Positions 8,693-18,574 of a stretch of 64,000 bases of DNA are shown here, one piece after another. The stretch's first letter is position 1. Each line of letters opens with the position of its first letter. The DNA is from Aphanomyces cochlioides. Its lineage: Eukaryota; Oomycota; Saprolegniomycetes; Saprolegniales; Verrucalvaceae. The stretch covers positions 1,364,001-1,428,000 of the forward strand of contig JAHQRK010000007.1 of the NCBI GenBank assembly GCA_019828595.1, given 5' to 3'. Under the pieces are notes generated by a model, which worked only from the letters and a program-made list of their open reading frames with translations, was not told the DNA's origin and did no database searches. Made by a program: the position numbers and the translations under genes.

Positions 8693-10286
8693 CTACTCCG
8701 TCCGGCCCAAAACGTCCACATTGAAAATCGTCATTGTCCGGCCACATGTGTCCACTTTAGATATGGTTGGACAAAAATGGGAACATAGCAATTTAATTGG
8801 TAGAAATTAGATTACGCCTGCAACGAGATGTTGTCAAGACACTTGGAGAGATATGGAACAGCATCCCATTCGATTGACTCGCCAATCTCACAGCGACGGC
8901 GTTTGGAGGCTTTAGAAATGTGTCGCAACGAGTAGTTATTGCCACCATCGCAATTGATTACTTCATGGAGAACGGTTTGAAACGTCAGGAACACGTCGTC
9001 CAGAACCTGCACAGGTACAGAGTCAAGCGCAATACTCACATTCCTCACAAGATCATCCAGTGAAGACGCCTCCATTTGTAGCTGTCGCGACTGAATCGCA
9101 TTGAAGATGCCCAGGTCCAGGATGTTGAGGTCTGGGCTGTTTGGAGGTTGGCTGCCAAACATGATTTCAATTTCACCATCACAACAGGCTGCTTGAACAT
9201 CGGCATCCATTTCAATTCGGTGGGGGCTCGCATTATCATGCTGAATCACAATGGTTTGAACGTTTCTGGGAAATTTTGTTCGTATCGCAGGGAGCACATG
9301 GTCAATGAATAGTGCCTTGTACGAGGCAATCGACGCTGCTACGGCTTTGATTTCAGCAGTTCCTGCTGGGCGATTTCGGCTGCCTCTCTTTGCAGGTACG
9401 ATGTCGAGAAAAGGCCATATACCAAGTTTACCATCAAAAAGGACTCCATCAACTACGCGAGGTCTTGCTATCGCTGCCAAGAACATGACCTTTGGTATGA
9501 AGCGCGTGTTTCGTGTGGTCAAGTGAGGTGTCTCTTCCCATGGTGCAAGGTAAAACTTGTTTCGGATCTTCTTCACATTGAACCATTTTTCCTCCAGAAA
9601 CACGTGAACCATGAGAGCATCGAAGACCAATTGACCGTTCGCAATCGTGGAAAGAGATCGAGCGTATAAGAGGCGCTGCTCTTTATTTGTTTCACTCAAC
9701 TCAGGCTTCAAAGATACGCGTCGCGTTATAAGTTCACCGGCTTTGACACGATCATGAAGTGTGGACTTGGCGAGTCCTAATTTTGATGCCATGGTGCGTA
9801 TCGTTGTGCGCTGGTGGTATGGCATGGCAGCGACTTGCTCGCGAAAGGATTCGACTTGTTTGTCGGTGCGTCTTCTTGACTTGACTCGCGCAAACGACCG
9901 GCCCGCCACACCCCGTAGCCAGATTCGTTTGATTGTTCTGGCGTTGACACCATGCTTTTTTGCGAGAGATTCTAGGGCGCCGTGTTTGGGTTTGCCATTA
10001 CGTGATGTGAGTTGCAATTCGGTGAAGATGGCCAACTTGGCGTGCTCGTCAATGTTCTTTCCCATTGTAAATATAAAATATGCTCATCTAGAGTATACCA
10101 TCACCAAGCCATACTTCAAATCTGTCTATCTCTGCCGTTTCTACACCAATCGTCAAAATTCAAACAATTATCGAATTGGCTTTGGTTCATCTTGCCATTT
10201 TATCCAATCATTGGTCTCAAGTATTTTTTCCTGATTTTTTGTGTCGTCCCAAAGTCAAATTGGACAAATTTGTCCGGACGGAGTAG
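8693..10286. mobile_element. Nested mariner element, DD39D type
   Basis: Inverted ends CTACTCCGTCCGG (8693 onward and complement ending 10286) are flanked by TA on both sides (8691-8692, 10287-10288). The CTCC-CGTCCGG-like terminus and TA target resemble plant-type mariner-like elements. It carries a single minus-strand transposase. Confidence 0.85.
8812..10065 (-). CDS. Mariner-like transposase (DD39D group), first Asp replaced
   Basis: 417 residues, ATG 10065. An N-terminal helix-turn-helix region (ALESLAKKHGVNARTIKRIW, then RTMASKLGLAKSTLHDRVK) would bind the element ends. The catalytic region has the second Asp in IVIQHDNASPH and the third in QPPNSPDLNILDLGIF; 39 residues separate Asp from the Asp of LDLG, diagnostic of the plant-like DD39D mariners. 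The first acidic residue, normally the D of VHIDEKWF, appears as Glu in VFLEEKWF. The frame is otherwise open, so this may be a slightly damaged or catalytically altered copy. Confidence 0.85.
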   Translation of the reverse strand: MGKNIDEHAKLAIFTELQLTSRNGKPKHGALESLAKKHGVNARTIKRIWLRGVAGRSFARVKSRRRTDKQVESFREQVAAMPYHQRTTIRTMASKLGLAKSTLHDRVKAGELITRRVSLKPELSETNKEQRLLYARSLSTIANGQLVFDALMVHVFLEEKWFNVKKIRNKFYLAPWEETPHLTTRNTRFIPKVMFLAAIARPRVVDGVLFDGKLGIWPFLDIVPAKRGSRNRPAGTAEIKAVAASIASYKALFIDHVLPAIRTKFPRNVQTIVIQHDNASPHRIEMDADVQAACCDGEIEIMFGSQPPNSPDLNILDLGIFNAIQSRQLQMEASSLDDLVRNVSIALDSVPVQVLDDVFLTFQTVLHEVINCDGGNNYSLRHISKASKRRRCEIGESIEWDAVPYLSKCLDNISLQA

Positions 10287-10473
10287 TAATGAATATTGTT
10301 GTCTTGTTAGATTAAAAAATGTCCTTATAAGATCACATCGCTCAAACGTCTCCATAAAATCACAGCTCACTTTTCCTACACTTTGTGTTCTTCATCGTGA
10401 ACTTGTTGATACGATATATGTCGTGAAAACTGTAAGGACAAGTATGAAAGAAATATGAGCAATCTATTCATGG

Positions 10474-11672
10474 TTACAATGCTAGATACTCTTCGAGAGA
10501 TGGTGGAGGTAAATCAAAATACTTGCTGATCTGGTTTCCTTTGTAGTGACAACAATGGCAGTTAGTTAACAGCATGCACACTCGTACAACTTTAGCAACG
10601 GGGCTCAGTCTGATCTTCTGGTTCTTTTTGTAGTCTATAAACGCAAACAACGACTTCATTCTTCCAAAGTTCCACTCGACTGCTGTCCTCATAGCACTCA
10701 TTCTCTTGTTGAATTCTTGCTCATCAACTGTTAGATTGCTTTTTGTTCCGTTGTAGCCACTAACGATGTAATTGTTGATGCTGTAGGCTGGATCGCCATA
10801 GATAGCATAACCTTCAAAGATGTCCTTGTTTTCGTCGAAACATTCTAGAAGTCTACTCTCTCGTAAGAGAGTAATGTCATGCCGTCTTCCCTCTATTGGG
10901 CCCCAGAAATGTATGCATAGTCCGTCAGGAACAGTTAAACCTATGACTAAGTCACCTTTAGAACTTGTTCTCTGTCATGCCTTGATAATTTAGACAATGT
11001 GTGCGTTTGTGACCACTATAGCATTGATATTGTAAGTTTTCCCTGCTATCCCCATCTTTTCTTGCGCTTGGGCGACATATCTGAAGCTTTGTACCATCAG
11101 GAAAAGCGAAAACATTGGTGACGGGCGATTTAGCTTCAATTGCATGGCTGTAGCGTGTAATTGTTGTACGTATCAGCTTGAGATCAAAGTACAACTTGTA
11201 CGTATTCGACTGCTTAACGTTAGTTCATAAGTATTGATTGAAAATGAAGCATAACTATGTCTAAGAAAATACGGCATATTGACGGTGTAGAGCGCCCAAA
11301 TTTGCTGGACATCTCGTGAAGTCGCTTGGGGTAACATAGTCTGTATAACAAGATGCATAGTCCCTCTTCGTTGGAACATTTGTCGCGTGCACTGTTTATA
11401 ATCCAAGCTGGGAGCATGAATTGTCTTGACAGGTTTGCCAATCCTGACAAGTCAAAGCGAAAATCCAGACGAGCGTTTTCATCAGTGTAGCCAGAGAGTG
11501 TAAATCGTAAATTCGAGATGATCGGTCGCTCGATAACATCCAGAACACCGTTCTCAACGAGTTGGACCCACAAGTTCACTTCGTCTAACTCTGAGAGGCA
11601 TTCATGCAGCCTCAACAGTTCTTGCACAGTGACCTTCATCGCTTCCAAGAATTGAAAATAGCCAGTGTGCAC
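10474..11672 (-). pseudogene. HARBI1-type nuclease of Harbinger element 2
   Basis: All three catalytic acids are visible: Asp in NVFAFPDGTKLQICRP, Asp in YAIYGDPAYSINNY and Glu in MRTAVEWNFGRMKS, with GPIEGRRHDITLL between them. The N-domain reads FTLSGYTDENARLDF then CILLYRLCYPKRLHEMSSKF. Near 10940-10980 the frame can be joined only by a 40-nt intron with a GC donor and TAG acceptor, giving NYQGLTVPDGLCIHFWG. Near 11195-11225, between FQSILMN-stop and LYFDLKLIRTTITRY, I found no acceptable splice, so that point is probably a real break. The gene may be inactive, but domain erosion is slight. Confidence 0.7.
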
Positions 11673-11988
11673 CTATTCTATTTAACCGGCTCCATATCCG
11701 AATGGCTCGAAGTGAAGGCAGTGAAACTTGTGCGAAATGAAATTCATCAGCGCTTTGAGACCACCATCACAATTTGAATTATGTGAGGGTAATGATAATG
11801 AAAGTGAATTGCGAAATCTCTCCATTAGAGCCTTTTCGAAAATTTGTTGAGTTTAACTTTGACAACAGGATCGATTTTGATTGGACAAAATATATCATAT
11901 GTTTTTTGTTGAGAACAAACGCCTGTTTTTGTTGAGTTAAATTGTGGTTCAACTCAAAGCAAATTTGACTCAGGAAAGGAGACATTCG

Positions 11989-13174
11989 ATGGCTTTTGTT
12001 GCGCCAAAACTGGGACCCATGGAAGCAGTGCTCTTCGTGCTGCAGCTATACCTCTTGTCTGGAGGTAGCACCCGACGCTTCATACATCTGCTCAAGGCTA
12101 TGGAGGAAAACAAGCTGTTTCGTCTCACACGAGGGCTCCCAAGAATTGACTTCTCCAATTCCTTCGATATACATCTCGATGATGCTACTGCAGTTGAGAG
12201 ATACCGCTTTACCGTTGCTCAGTTGGACGAATTATCGATCAAACTTGGCTTGGATCCTTGCGTGGTTACCCCCAGTGGAGATAACGTCTCAAGGATCGAA
12301 GCTATCGCCATCGTGTGTAGAAGGTTGTCCGAACCATCCAAGCTATTTACAGTTGCAAATGAATTCGGGCGATCAGTGGCCTCGTATTCGAGGATTTTCC
12401 TGCACACTATACGTCTTTTGCACTCAAAGCACGCTGATTTGTTGTACTTGAACAAGACTCTTATACAACAACGAATGCCCGAATATTGTGCTGCGGTCAA
12501 GGCAAAAGGTGTTCGATTGGCAAAGTGTTGGGGATTCATAGATGGTCCGTGCGAACTAAACATCGTCTGCTGACGTGGTATATTTAATAGGAACCAAGCA
12601 ATTCATTTCACGACCCACAGCTCGCAAAAATCCCCGTCATGAAAATGAGAATTTGCAACGATCTGTTTACAATGGCCATCCCAGACGCCACTGTTTCAAT
12701 TGGCAAGGGATTACCAGTCCCGACGGAATCATGACATCAATTTTTGGACCCGTAGAGGGAAGAAGACACGACAGTACTGTGTTGGCAAGAAGCGGACTTC
12801 AGAATGAATTTCGTGCAGATGACACATTTCAAGGAGCAGTCGTCTATGGCGATCCTGCATATTCATGCAGTGACTATGTAGTCTGCCCTTTTAGCAATGC
12901 TTCCCCTGGTTCACGAGAAGCCAAGTTTAATGCAAGGATGAGCTCTGTTCGAGAGAGCGTGGAATGGGGATTTGGTCGAATTAAAGTGCTTTGGCCTTTC
13001 ATCAATTTTGATAAGAAGCAAAAAGCATGCGAGGCGCCAATTGGAAAGATACTTAGCACTGCCGTGTTTTTGTCAAATTGCCACTGCTGTCTGCAACCGC
13101 ATGGAAATCAAATCACGATGTATTTTGATATGAAGCCACCCACACTAAGTGGCTATTTGAACTCGAACGTATAA
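11989..13174 (+). CDS. HARBI1-type DDE nuclease, intact
   Basis: Predicted transposon endonuclease of 379 residues, exons 11989-12544 and 12591-13174. The 46-nt intron is convincing because its removal rebuilds CWGFIDGTKQFISRP with the first catalytic Asp. The second Asp is in VVYGDPAYSCSDY and the Glu in RESVEWGFGRIKVLW; GPVEGRRHDSTVL and NCHCC complete the family pattern. The N-terminal helical domain contains DNVSRIEAIAIVCRRLSEPS. I chose ATG 11989 because the frame's earlier start would be GTG. In this superfamily the enzyme needs the ORF1 partner encoded opposite. No disabling change is seen. Confidence 0.85.
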
Positions 13175-13192
13175 TCTTGCTGACTATGTTCG

Positions 13193-14009
13193 TCAACGCG
13201 GTAGAGAGTTGATAATTGCCAGCAAAAAATCTTGATTTCGTTTTTCCCTTGCATTTTCAAGTGCGATGCGACGTTCTTCACGTTCTGCCTCTTGGGCATC
13301 ACGGTGTTTTAAATAGTCGAGTAGCATGGACGAACTATCTGGTGGAGCTTCCATTGAACCAACAGCGGAAGCAATTGAATCCATCATCGCGGATAATTGC
13401 TCCCGCTTTGTGCGCTTGGTCTGTCTTTTCTTTTTTGGCAGTCTCTGTTGCTCGTCCTATGATCAAGTTGTAAACATGGTTGGACGAAGATAGACTGCTT
13501 ACATCACTACTCGTAGACGATTCAGATTCCTCCATAGCTTTTCGTCTCATGGTCGCTCCCGATGCCTCAAGAGCATCTACTCTACGCTTGTTTACCTGCT
13601 TATTTTTGTCTTGCTCCTCCGTGTGATCTTGCATTTGCTGATGAATGTCTGTGAGAAGTTGGTCTTTTGTGTTATACTCCTCGGTTGTCCCAGACTGGCG
13701 TCTCGACTTTGATTCGGATGCCAAAAACGACTTCATCATTCCTTCAAATCGAGTCTTGTACGCAGGTCCGTTCTTTCCTGCAACAGTGACGTTTGGGGTG
13801 CCATTGACTTTGTCGGCAATGCCATCCCAAACCTTCATAACCGTTCGCGGAGCACATGCCCAGACTTGAGCGTTGTTCACAGCCTAAAAGTTTATAGCAT
13901 CGTACATCTAGAACATCATCACCATGAGAAGAATGATGTCGTTGCCGGCCGTAAATGTTCGCCGCGTGGACGTCTTATCGATTGCGTTTTCATGAGAGGC
14001 TTCAGCCAT
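13193..14009 (-). CDS. Harbinger 3 ORF1, Myb/SANT-like protein
   Basis: 243 residues from three exons (13923-14009, 13503-13883, 13193-13456) with introns of 39 and 46 nt. The first exon supplies MAEASHENAIDKTSTRR then FTAGNDIILLM, and the join continues AVNNAQVWACAPRTVMKVWD, a Myb/SANT-like domain. The third exon opens with a basic nuclear-localisation-like stretch, PKKKRQTKRTKREQ, and ends with a charged coiled coil finishing IINSLPR. Partner of the nuclease at 11989; the two stop codons lie 18 bp apart in convergent orientation. Confidence 0.8.
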
Positions 14010-14172
14010 GTCTGTTTGGCGCGAGGGTGCAAGAAATCAAGAATGCAATTCCATCTCAAACTGAATTCTTTCGAAACACCACTCTTTTGTTGTTGAGTTC
14101 TATTTCTTGACTCATGCCAAAGCATGTGCATTCTGTCTCAAACTCAAACTCGACAAGTCTTCGAAAAGTCTC

Positions 14173-14591
14173 TATTGACTCGAGTTCATTGATCAAGATA
14201 ATATAGCCAATCAATGATTTTTATTAAAGAAATGAATTTTCATTGGCTAAAATAATTTACTTTAAGCCAATCATCGGGCGATTTATCTCAAACGCACACT
14301 TGAACTTATGAAATTCAATATATCCTTTTGGGTAATGCAGGGCCTTGCTAGCGTTTGCCAAGGACATTCTTCTTCATGTCGGTGGCAGTCCCGTTGATGT
14401 GACGGTAACAGGTGACTATCTTTGTGAAGTTCGTCCAAAACGTTTTGACCGAGCGAACGATGCAGTCCGACGAGAGTGAAGGTCATCTTGGACATTCTCT
14501 CCAATGTCCGGATAATATTATCCGGATATCGGATAATTTCGGGTTCAAAGCCCACCTCTCTTTCGTCCCCCCACAGAACTGTGAAAACAGC
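14173..14591 (+). promoter_or_regulatory. Cullin upstream region with CCAAT and CCGGATAA motifs
   Basis: Three CCAAT-type sites occur at 14205-14275 (AGCCAATCA in both orientations, ATTGGCT). Three CCGGATAA-like sites lie at 14506-14540, 50-85 bp before the cullin ATG: TCCGGATAAT, TTATCCGGATAT and ATCGGATAAT. No TATA box is evident. A regulatory role is inferred from recurrence at other genes. Confidence 0.5.
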
Positions 14592-16808
14592 ATGGCAACC
14601 AAACCGTTGATCGAACTCGAAGAAGGATGGGAAAAGATCAAGACGAAGGCCATCGATGTTCTTCTTGAGATCCTCGACAAGGGCTTTGATAAAGTCACGA
14701 CGTGTCCCTTTCCTCCGCAACAGTACATGCCCATTTACACGGTCTGCTATGACATGTGCACTCAGCGAACACCGTACAATTGGTCGGCGCAGTTGTACAC
14801 GCGCCATGGGGAAACCTTTGAAGCGTATCTTCGTGAAAATGTTTTGCCGGCGCTCCAAAACCAACACGACGAATTTCTGCTCAACGAACTCCATCGTCGT
14901 TGGCAAAATCACAAACTCATGAACAAGTGGATGTCGAAATTCTTCATGTACTTGGATCGCTATTACGTCAAGCATAATTCCTTGCCGACGTTGGCGGACG
15001 CAGGACTGAACGCCTTCAAGACCGTTGTGTTCTCCGTCATAAAGAAGGATGTTGTGGATGCCATGCTAGAGTTGGTCGAAAAAGAACGTGAAGGCGAAAT
15101 CGTTGACACAACTTTGCTTCGCAATTGTATTGAAGTATTTGAAACTATGGGTATGGGCACATTGGATGTGTACGTGTCAGATTTTGAAGAACCATTCATC
15201 AAGCGCAGCACATCATACTATGCGACGAAGTCTCAATCGTGGTTGGAAGTTGACTCGACCCCTGCCTACATGTCCAAGACTGAAGATGCCCTAAAGAACG
15301 AATCAAGTCGTGTGGCTCGCTATATGCATTCGACAACAGAAGCCAAGTTGCTTCGTGCTTTGGAAATCGAATTGCTCGAAAAACATCAAAAGCAATTGTT
15401 GGAGCGCGAAAATTCGGGCTGTATTGCCCTCTTGCAGAACGACAAGTCGGAAGATTTGTCGCGCATGTACCGCTTGTTCGCTCGTGTGCCTGATGGTTTG
15501 AACCCCATCGCTGTGTTGGTGCGTCGCCACATTGAAACAGTCGGTAATGAAATTGTCGACCGACGCACTCAAGCCATTGTGAGCGACAACATCAAGGACC
15601 CATCGTCGGATCCAACCTTCATCAAAGATATTTTGGCTTTGCACGACAAGTACAAGCTTGTTGTCCAAGAACAATTTGGTGGCAACTCTCTCTTCCAGAA
15701 GGCACTCAAGGAAGCCTTTGTCGACTTTGTCAACAAGGATGTCGGCAAGGACTGCTCGGCCAAATTGATGAGTACATTTTGCGATCGCATTCTCAAATCT
15801 GGTGGTGAAAAACTCAGCGACGAACAAGTCGAAGAATATTTGGAAAAGGTTGTCCAAGTGTTTTCTTACTTGACGGACAAGGATTTGTTTGCCGAAATTT
15901 ACCGCAACCAGCTCGCCAAGCGCTTGCTCAACCAACGTTCATCGTCGGACGACGCTGAAGTGCTCATGATTTCCAAGTTGAAACTTCGTTGCGGCGCTCA
16001 ATTCACTGGTAAAATGGAAGGTATGCTCAACGATTTGGCCATTGGCGGCGACCACCAGGCTGAATTTGAAGCCTTCCAAAAAAACCACCAAGGTCCCATT
16101 GAATTCGGAGTCCAAGTGCTCACAACAGGTCATTGGCCATCGTACCAACCACTACAAATCAACTTGCCTCCACAAATGGTCAAATGCATGTCGCTTTTCA
16201 AGACATACTACGACTCTAAGACCAGCCATCGCCGTCTCCAATGGGTCCACTCTCTTGGTAACGCCACCGTTCGCGCCACGTATGCCAACAACAAATGGTA
16301 TGACCTGCAAGTGACCACTTTGCAAGCTGTGGCTTTGCTCTTGTTCAACATGGATGAGACTCTCACATTTGAGCACTTGCAAGAAAGTTTGAACGTGTCG
16401 GCTGACATTGTCAAGCGTATTTTGCATTCACTTTCTTGCGGTAAATTTAAGCTCGTGAAGAAGACCCCTGAAAACAAAAACATTGCGACCACCGACACAT
16501 TCCAAGCCAATCTCACGTTTGCATCACCCATGCGCAAACTTCGTATTCCAATGGCATCGCTTGAAGAAAGCCACAATCCAAAGCACGTCGAGGAAGATCG
16601 AAGCATTGCCATTGAAGCCGCAATTGTGCGTATTATGAAGGCCCGCAAGACGTTGCAGCATCAGCAATTGATTTCCGAAGTCCTGAGCCAATTAGCCTTC
16701 TTCCGACCCAACCCCAAGCTCATCAAGCGCCGTATTGAAGCGTTGATTGACCGAGAATACTTGGAACGAGACCCCGACTCGACGACAACGTATCGATACC
16801 TCGCCTAA
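14592..16808 (+). CDS. Cullin (CUL1-type), ubiquitin-ligase scaffold
   Basis: Scaffold of a cullin-RING E3 ligase. The single exon codes 738 residues, the normal cullin length. The N-terminal cullin repeats (ELEEGWEKIKTKAIDVL onward) would bind the SKP1-type adaptor. The cullin homology domain follows (FAEIYRNQLAKRLLNQRSSS, LKLRCGAQFTGKMEGMLNDL), then the C-terminal winged helix with the neddylation site IVRIMKARKTL and the end YLERDPDSTTTYRYLA. I use ATG 14592 because upstream in-frame codons begin only with GTG and the region upstream holds promoter-like motifs. A truncated copy of its 5' third lies at 6551. Convincing to family level; CUL1 assignment is by overall pattern. Confidence 0.93.
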   Translation: MATKPLIELEEGWEKIKTKAIDVLLEILDKGFDKVTTCPFPPQQYMPIYTVCYDMCTQRTPYNWSAQLYTRHGETFEAYLRENVLPALQNQHDEFLLNELHRRWQNHKLMNKWMSKFFMYLDRYYVKHNSLPTLADAGLNAFKTVVFSVIKKDVVDAMLELVEKEREGEIVDTTLLRNCIEVFETMGMGTLDVYVSDFEEPFIKRSTSYYATKSQSWLEVDSTPAYMSKTEDALKNESSRVARYMHSTTEAKLLRALEIELLEKHQKQLLERENSGCIALLQNDKSEDLSRMYRLFARVPDGLNPIAVLVRRHIETVGNEIVDRRTQAIVSDNIKDPSSDPTFIKDILALHDKYKLVVQEQFGGNSLFQKALKEAFVDFVNKDVGKDCSAKLMSTFCDRILKSGGEKLSDEQVEEYLEKVVQVFSYLTDKDLFAEIYRNQLAKRLLNQRSSSDDAEVLMISKLKLRCGAQFTGKMEGMLNDLAIGGDHQAEFEAFQKNHQGPIEFGVQVLTTGHWPSYQPLQINLPPQMVKCMSLFKTYYDSKTSHRRLQWVHSLGNATVRATYANNKWYDLQVTTLQAVALLLFNMDETLTFEHLQESLNVSADIVKRILHSLSCGKFKLVKKTPENKNIATTDTFQANLTFASPMRKLRIPMASLEESHNPKHVEEDRSIAIEAAIVRIMKARKTLQHQQLISEVLSQLAFFRPNPKLIKRRIEALIDREYLERDPDSTTTYRYLA

Positions 16809-16849
16809 TCCATCAACGTAACTATACTTGTGCCTTTTTACTATGGAAC

Positions 16850-16995
16850 TTGATTTTAGCCAATCAGATGCAAGTATTTTTTATATTAGCCAATCATAAT
16901 TTATCACTTGATATAAAGCAACCAATCGAAATTAACTTTGGATTTCTGAAAGCCAATCAGAATTTCGGAATATTTTATATGGACCAATCAAATGA
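16850..16995 (+). promoter_or_regulatory. Cluster of five CCAAT boxes before UTP18
   Basis: AGCCAATCA-like sites occur near 16857, 16890, 16919, 16953 and 16983, all in the same orientation, within 130 bp and 60-200 bp before the UTP18 ATG. CCAAT is the recognised core of NF-Y. Spacing near 30 bp could indicate face-of-helix arrangement. Confidence 0.55.
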
Positions 16996-17052
16996 AAGCA
17001 ATATTTAAGTCGTGGTTGCCGCATAATTGGTCAGGAGCAAACTTGAAGCTCA

Positions 17053-18551
17053 ATGCCGCGCGACACAGACATCTCTCCAGGTACATTGGCTAGCTCTGCG
17101 ATGGCGCTCTGATGCTCTTGATGTAGAGGAAGCGGCGCTAAACAACCAGTTGTTCGTCTCCAAGACGCTCGCCAACAAACGGCCGGTTGATATCTCCTCA
17201 CTGGATGGAGTCCAACGACAAGCCGCTTGGGTCGATGAAGACGACGAACAAGTCACGGTGGACTTGGAAAATGCCAAGCGATTGCGAAAGCTCCGCAAAA
17301 CTGAAGACGAAACAGAAATCAAGGGTGATGTCTTCCAAGAACGCTTGAAGAAACAGTACGGCGCTTGGAAGGGAAGGATAGGATTCACTGTCCGAGTGTA
17401 GGTTTGCCTCTGGACGATCGGCTGCAACATGGGCCGACTTGGATAAGAAACAGAGACGCTATGGCAGCGACGATAGCGACGACGAGGCAGATCTATTCGC
17501 CGATACGAATCCACTCATCGAAGGATCCCATGACGTTCTCATGCCTGGATCGCTAGCGTTGAACCGCGTCAAGGACGCAAACCAACAAGGGCCATCGAAC
17601 GCCGTGGTTCAATCGGTGCAGTTCCACTCGAACGGCCAACTTCTCTTGACTGCTGGGCTCGATAAGACGTTGCGACTCTTCCAAATCGATGGCAGCAACA
17701 ACAACAAAGTCGAAAGCATCTACATCAAAGACATGCCGATCTCATGCGCCAAGTTTACTCAAGATGGCACGCGCGTCGTCATGTCTGGACCACGACCTTA
17801 CTATCACTCGTACGACATGGAAGCGGGCGCCGTCACGCGAATTCCCCGCCTGGGCAATCGAAAAGAGCGTCAGTGGAATCAATTCGCCGTGTCACAGTCG
17901 CATCTAGCCTTTGTCGGCGACGAAGGCGTCGTCAGCGTCGTGTCTTCCAAGTCGAACGAATGGATTGGCAACGTCAAGATGAACGGCTCGGTGCGAGCCG
18001 CGTCGTTCTGCGCAGATGACAACTACCTCCTGACCACTGGCGGCGACGGCGACATCTACAAATGGGACATGCGAACGCGACGATGCGTCTTCCGAGTTGC
18101 AGACGAAGGTAGTTTGGGCAGCGGCGTCTTGGCTGCCAGTGGCGACAACAAGTACGTCGCCGTGGGCGCTGACAGCGGTGTGGTCAACATCTACGACCAT
18201 TCCGCCATGACGACGCCAAAGCCTCTCAAATCCCTCATGCAGCTCACGACATCCATCACATCGCTCGCATTCAATCCAGACTCTCAAATCCTCGCCATGG
18301 CGTCCAAGGAAACCAAAGATGCGCTCAAAATGGTGCATCTGCCGTCCATGACCGTCTTTGCCAACTGGCCGACACCAAAGACACCACTGCATTACGTGAC
18401 TGCGATGGACTTTAGCCCCACGAGCGGTACGCCATCGTGCATGAAAGGAGCGGCAGAGTCTCATGGTTGTGTCTGCGTAGGCTATTTCGCCGTCGGGAAT
18501 GCGCGAGGCCGCGTCTTACTGTATCGACTCAACCATTACGCATCAACTTAA
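17053..18551 (+). CDS. UTP18: U3 snoRNP protein UTP18, WD40 repeat
   Basis: Component of the small-subunit processome needed for 18S rRNA maturation in the nucleolus. Exons 17053-17080, 17127-17355 and 17402-18551 with two 46-nt introns give 468 residues. The first exon codes only MPRDTDISP and joins to EEAALNNQLF. The family's acidic motif is present (AAWVDEDDEQVTVDL, then RLRKLR and RLKKQF), followed by WADLDKKQRR. About six WD40 blades follow, for example VQSVQFHSNGQLLLTAGLDK and LLTTGGDGDIYKWDMRT. Ends RVLLYRLNHY. It lies convergent to the LRR gene with only 23 bp between stop codons. Confidence 0.9.
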
Positions 18552-18574
18552 TGCAACACGTGCGCGATTCTCGT

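Larger units (their letters stand above)
7879..11822. mobile_element. PIF/Harbinger element 2 with nested mariner
   Basis: Long inverted termini start GAGAGATTTCGCAA and continue with CACTTTCATTATCATTACCC and TCACAT, about 43 bp with two mismatches (7879-7921 and the complement of 11780-11822). The flanks are CATTA on both sides (7874-7878, 11823-11827), an unusually long duplication for this superfamily, which normally makes 3 bp. A third copy of CATTACCCTCACATT sits inside the left end near 8009. ORF1 is on plus and the nuclease on minus, convergent, with a 1594-bp mariner parked between them. Both Harbinger genes carry damage. Confidence 0.85.
11828..14172. mobile_element. PIF/Harbinger element 3, apparently intact
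   Basis: Divergent inverted ends: GAGCCTTTTCGAA on the left (11828) and GAGACTTTTCGAA as the complement of the right end (14172), followed by TTGT-y-GAGTTT on both. The left flank is CATTA/TTA, the right flank TAT, so the target duplication is blurred. The 2.35-kb body contains exactly two convergent genes, nuclease on plus and ORF1 on minus, 18 bp apart, each open after removal of short introns. This is the best candidate here for an autonomous Harbinger. Confidence 0.75.

Noticed and set aside
14283..14975. 230-codon minus-strand frame over the cullin start
   Set aside because: Antisense shadow of the cullin N-terminus; no recognisable protein and it runs through the promoter motifs.
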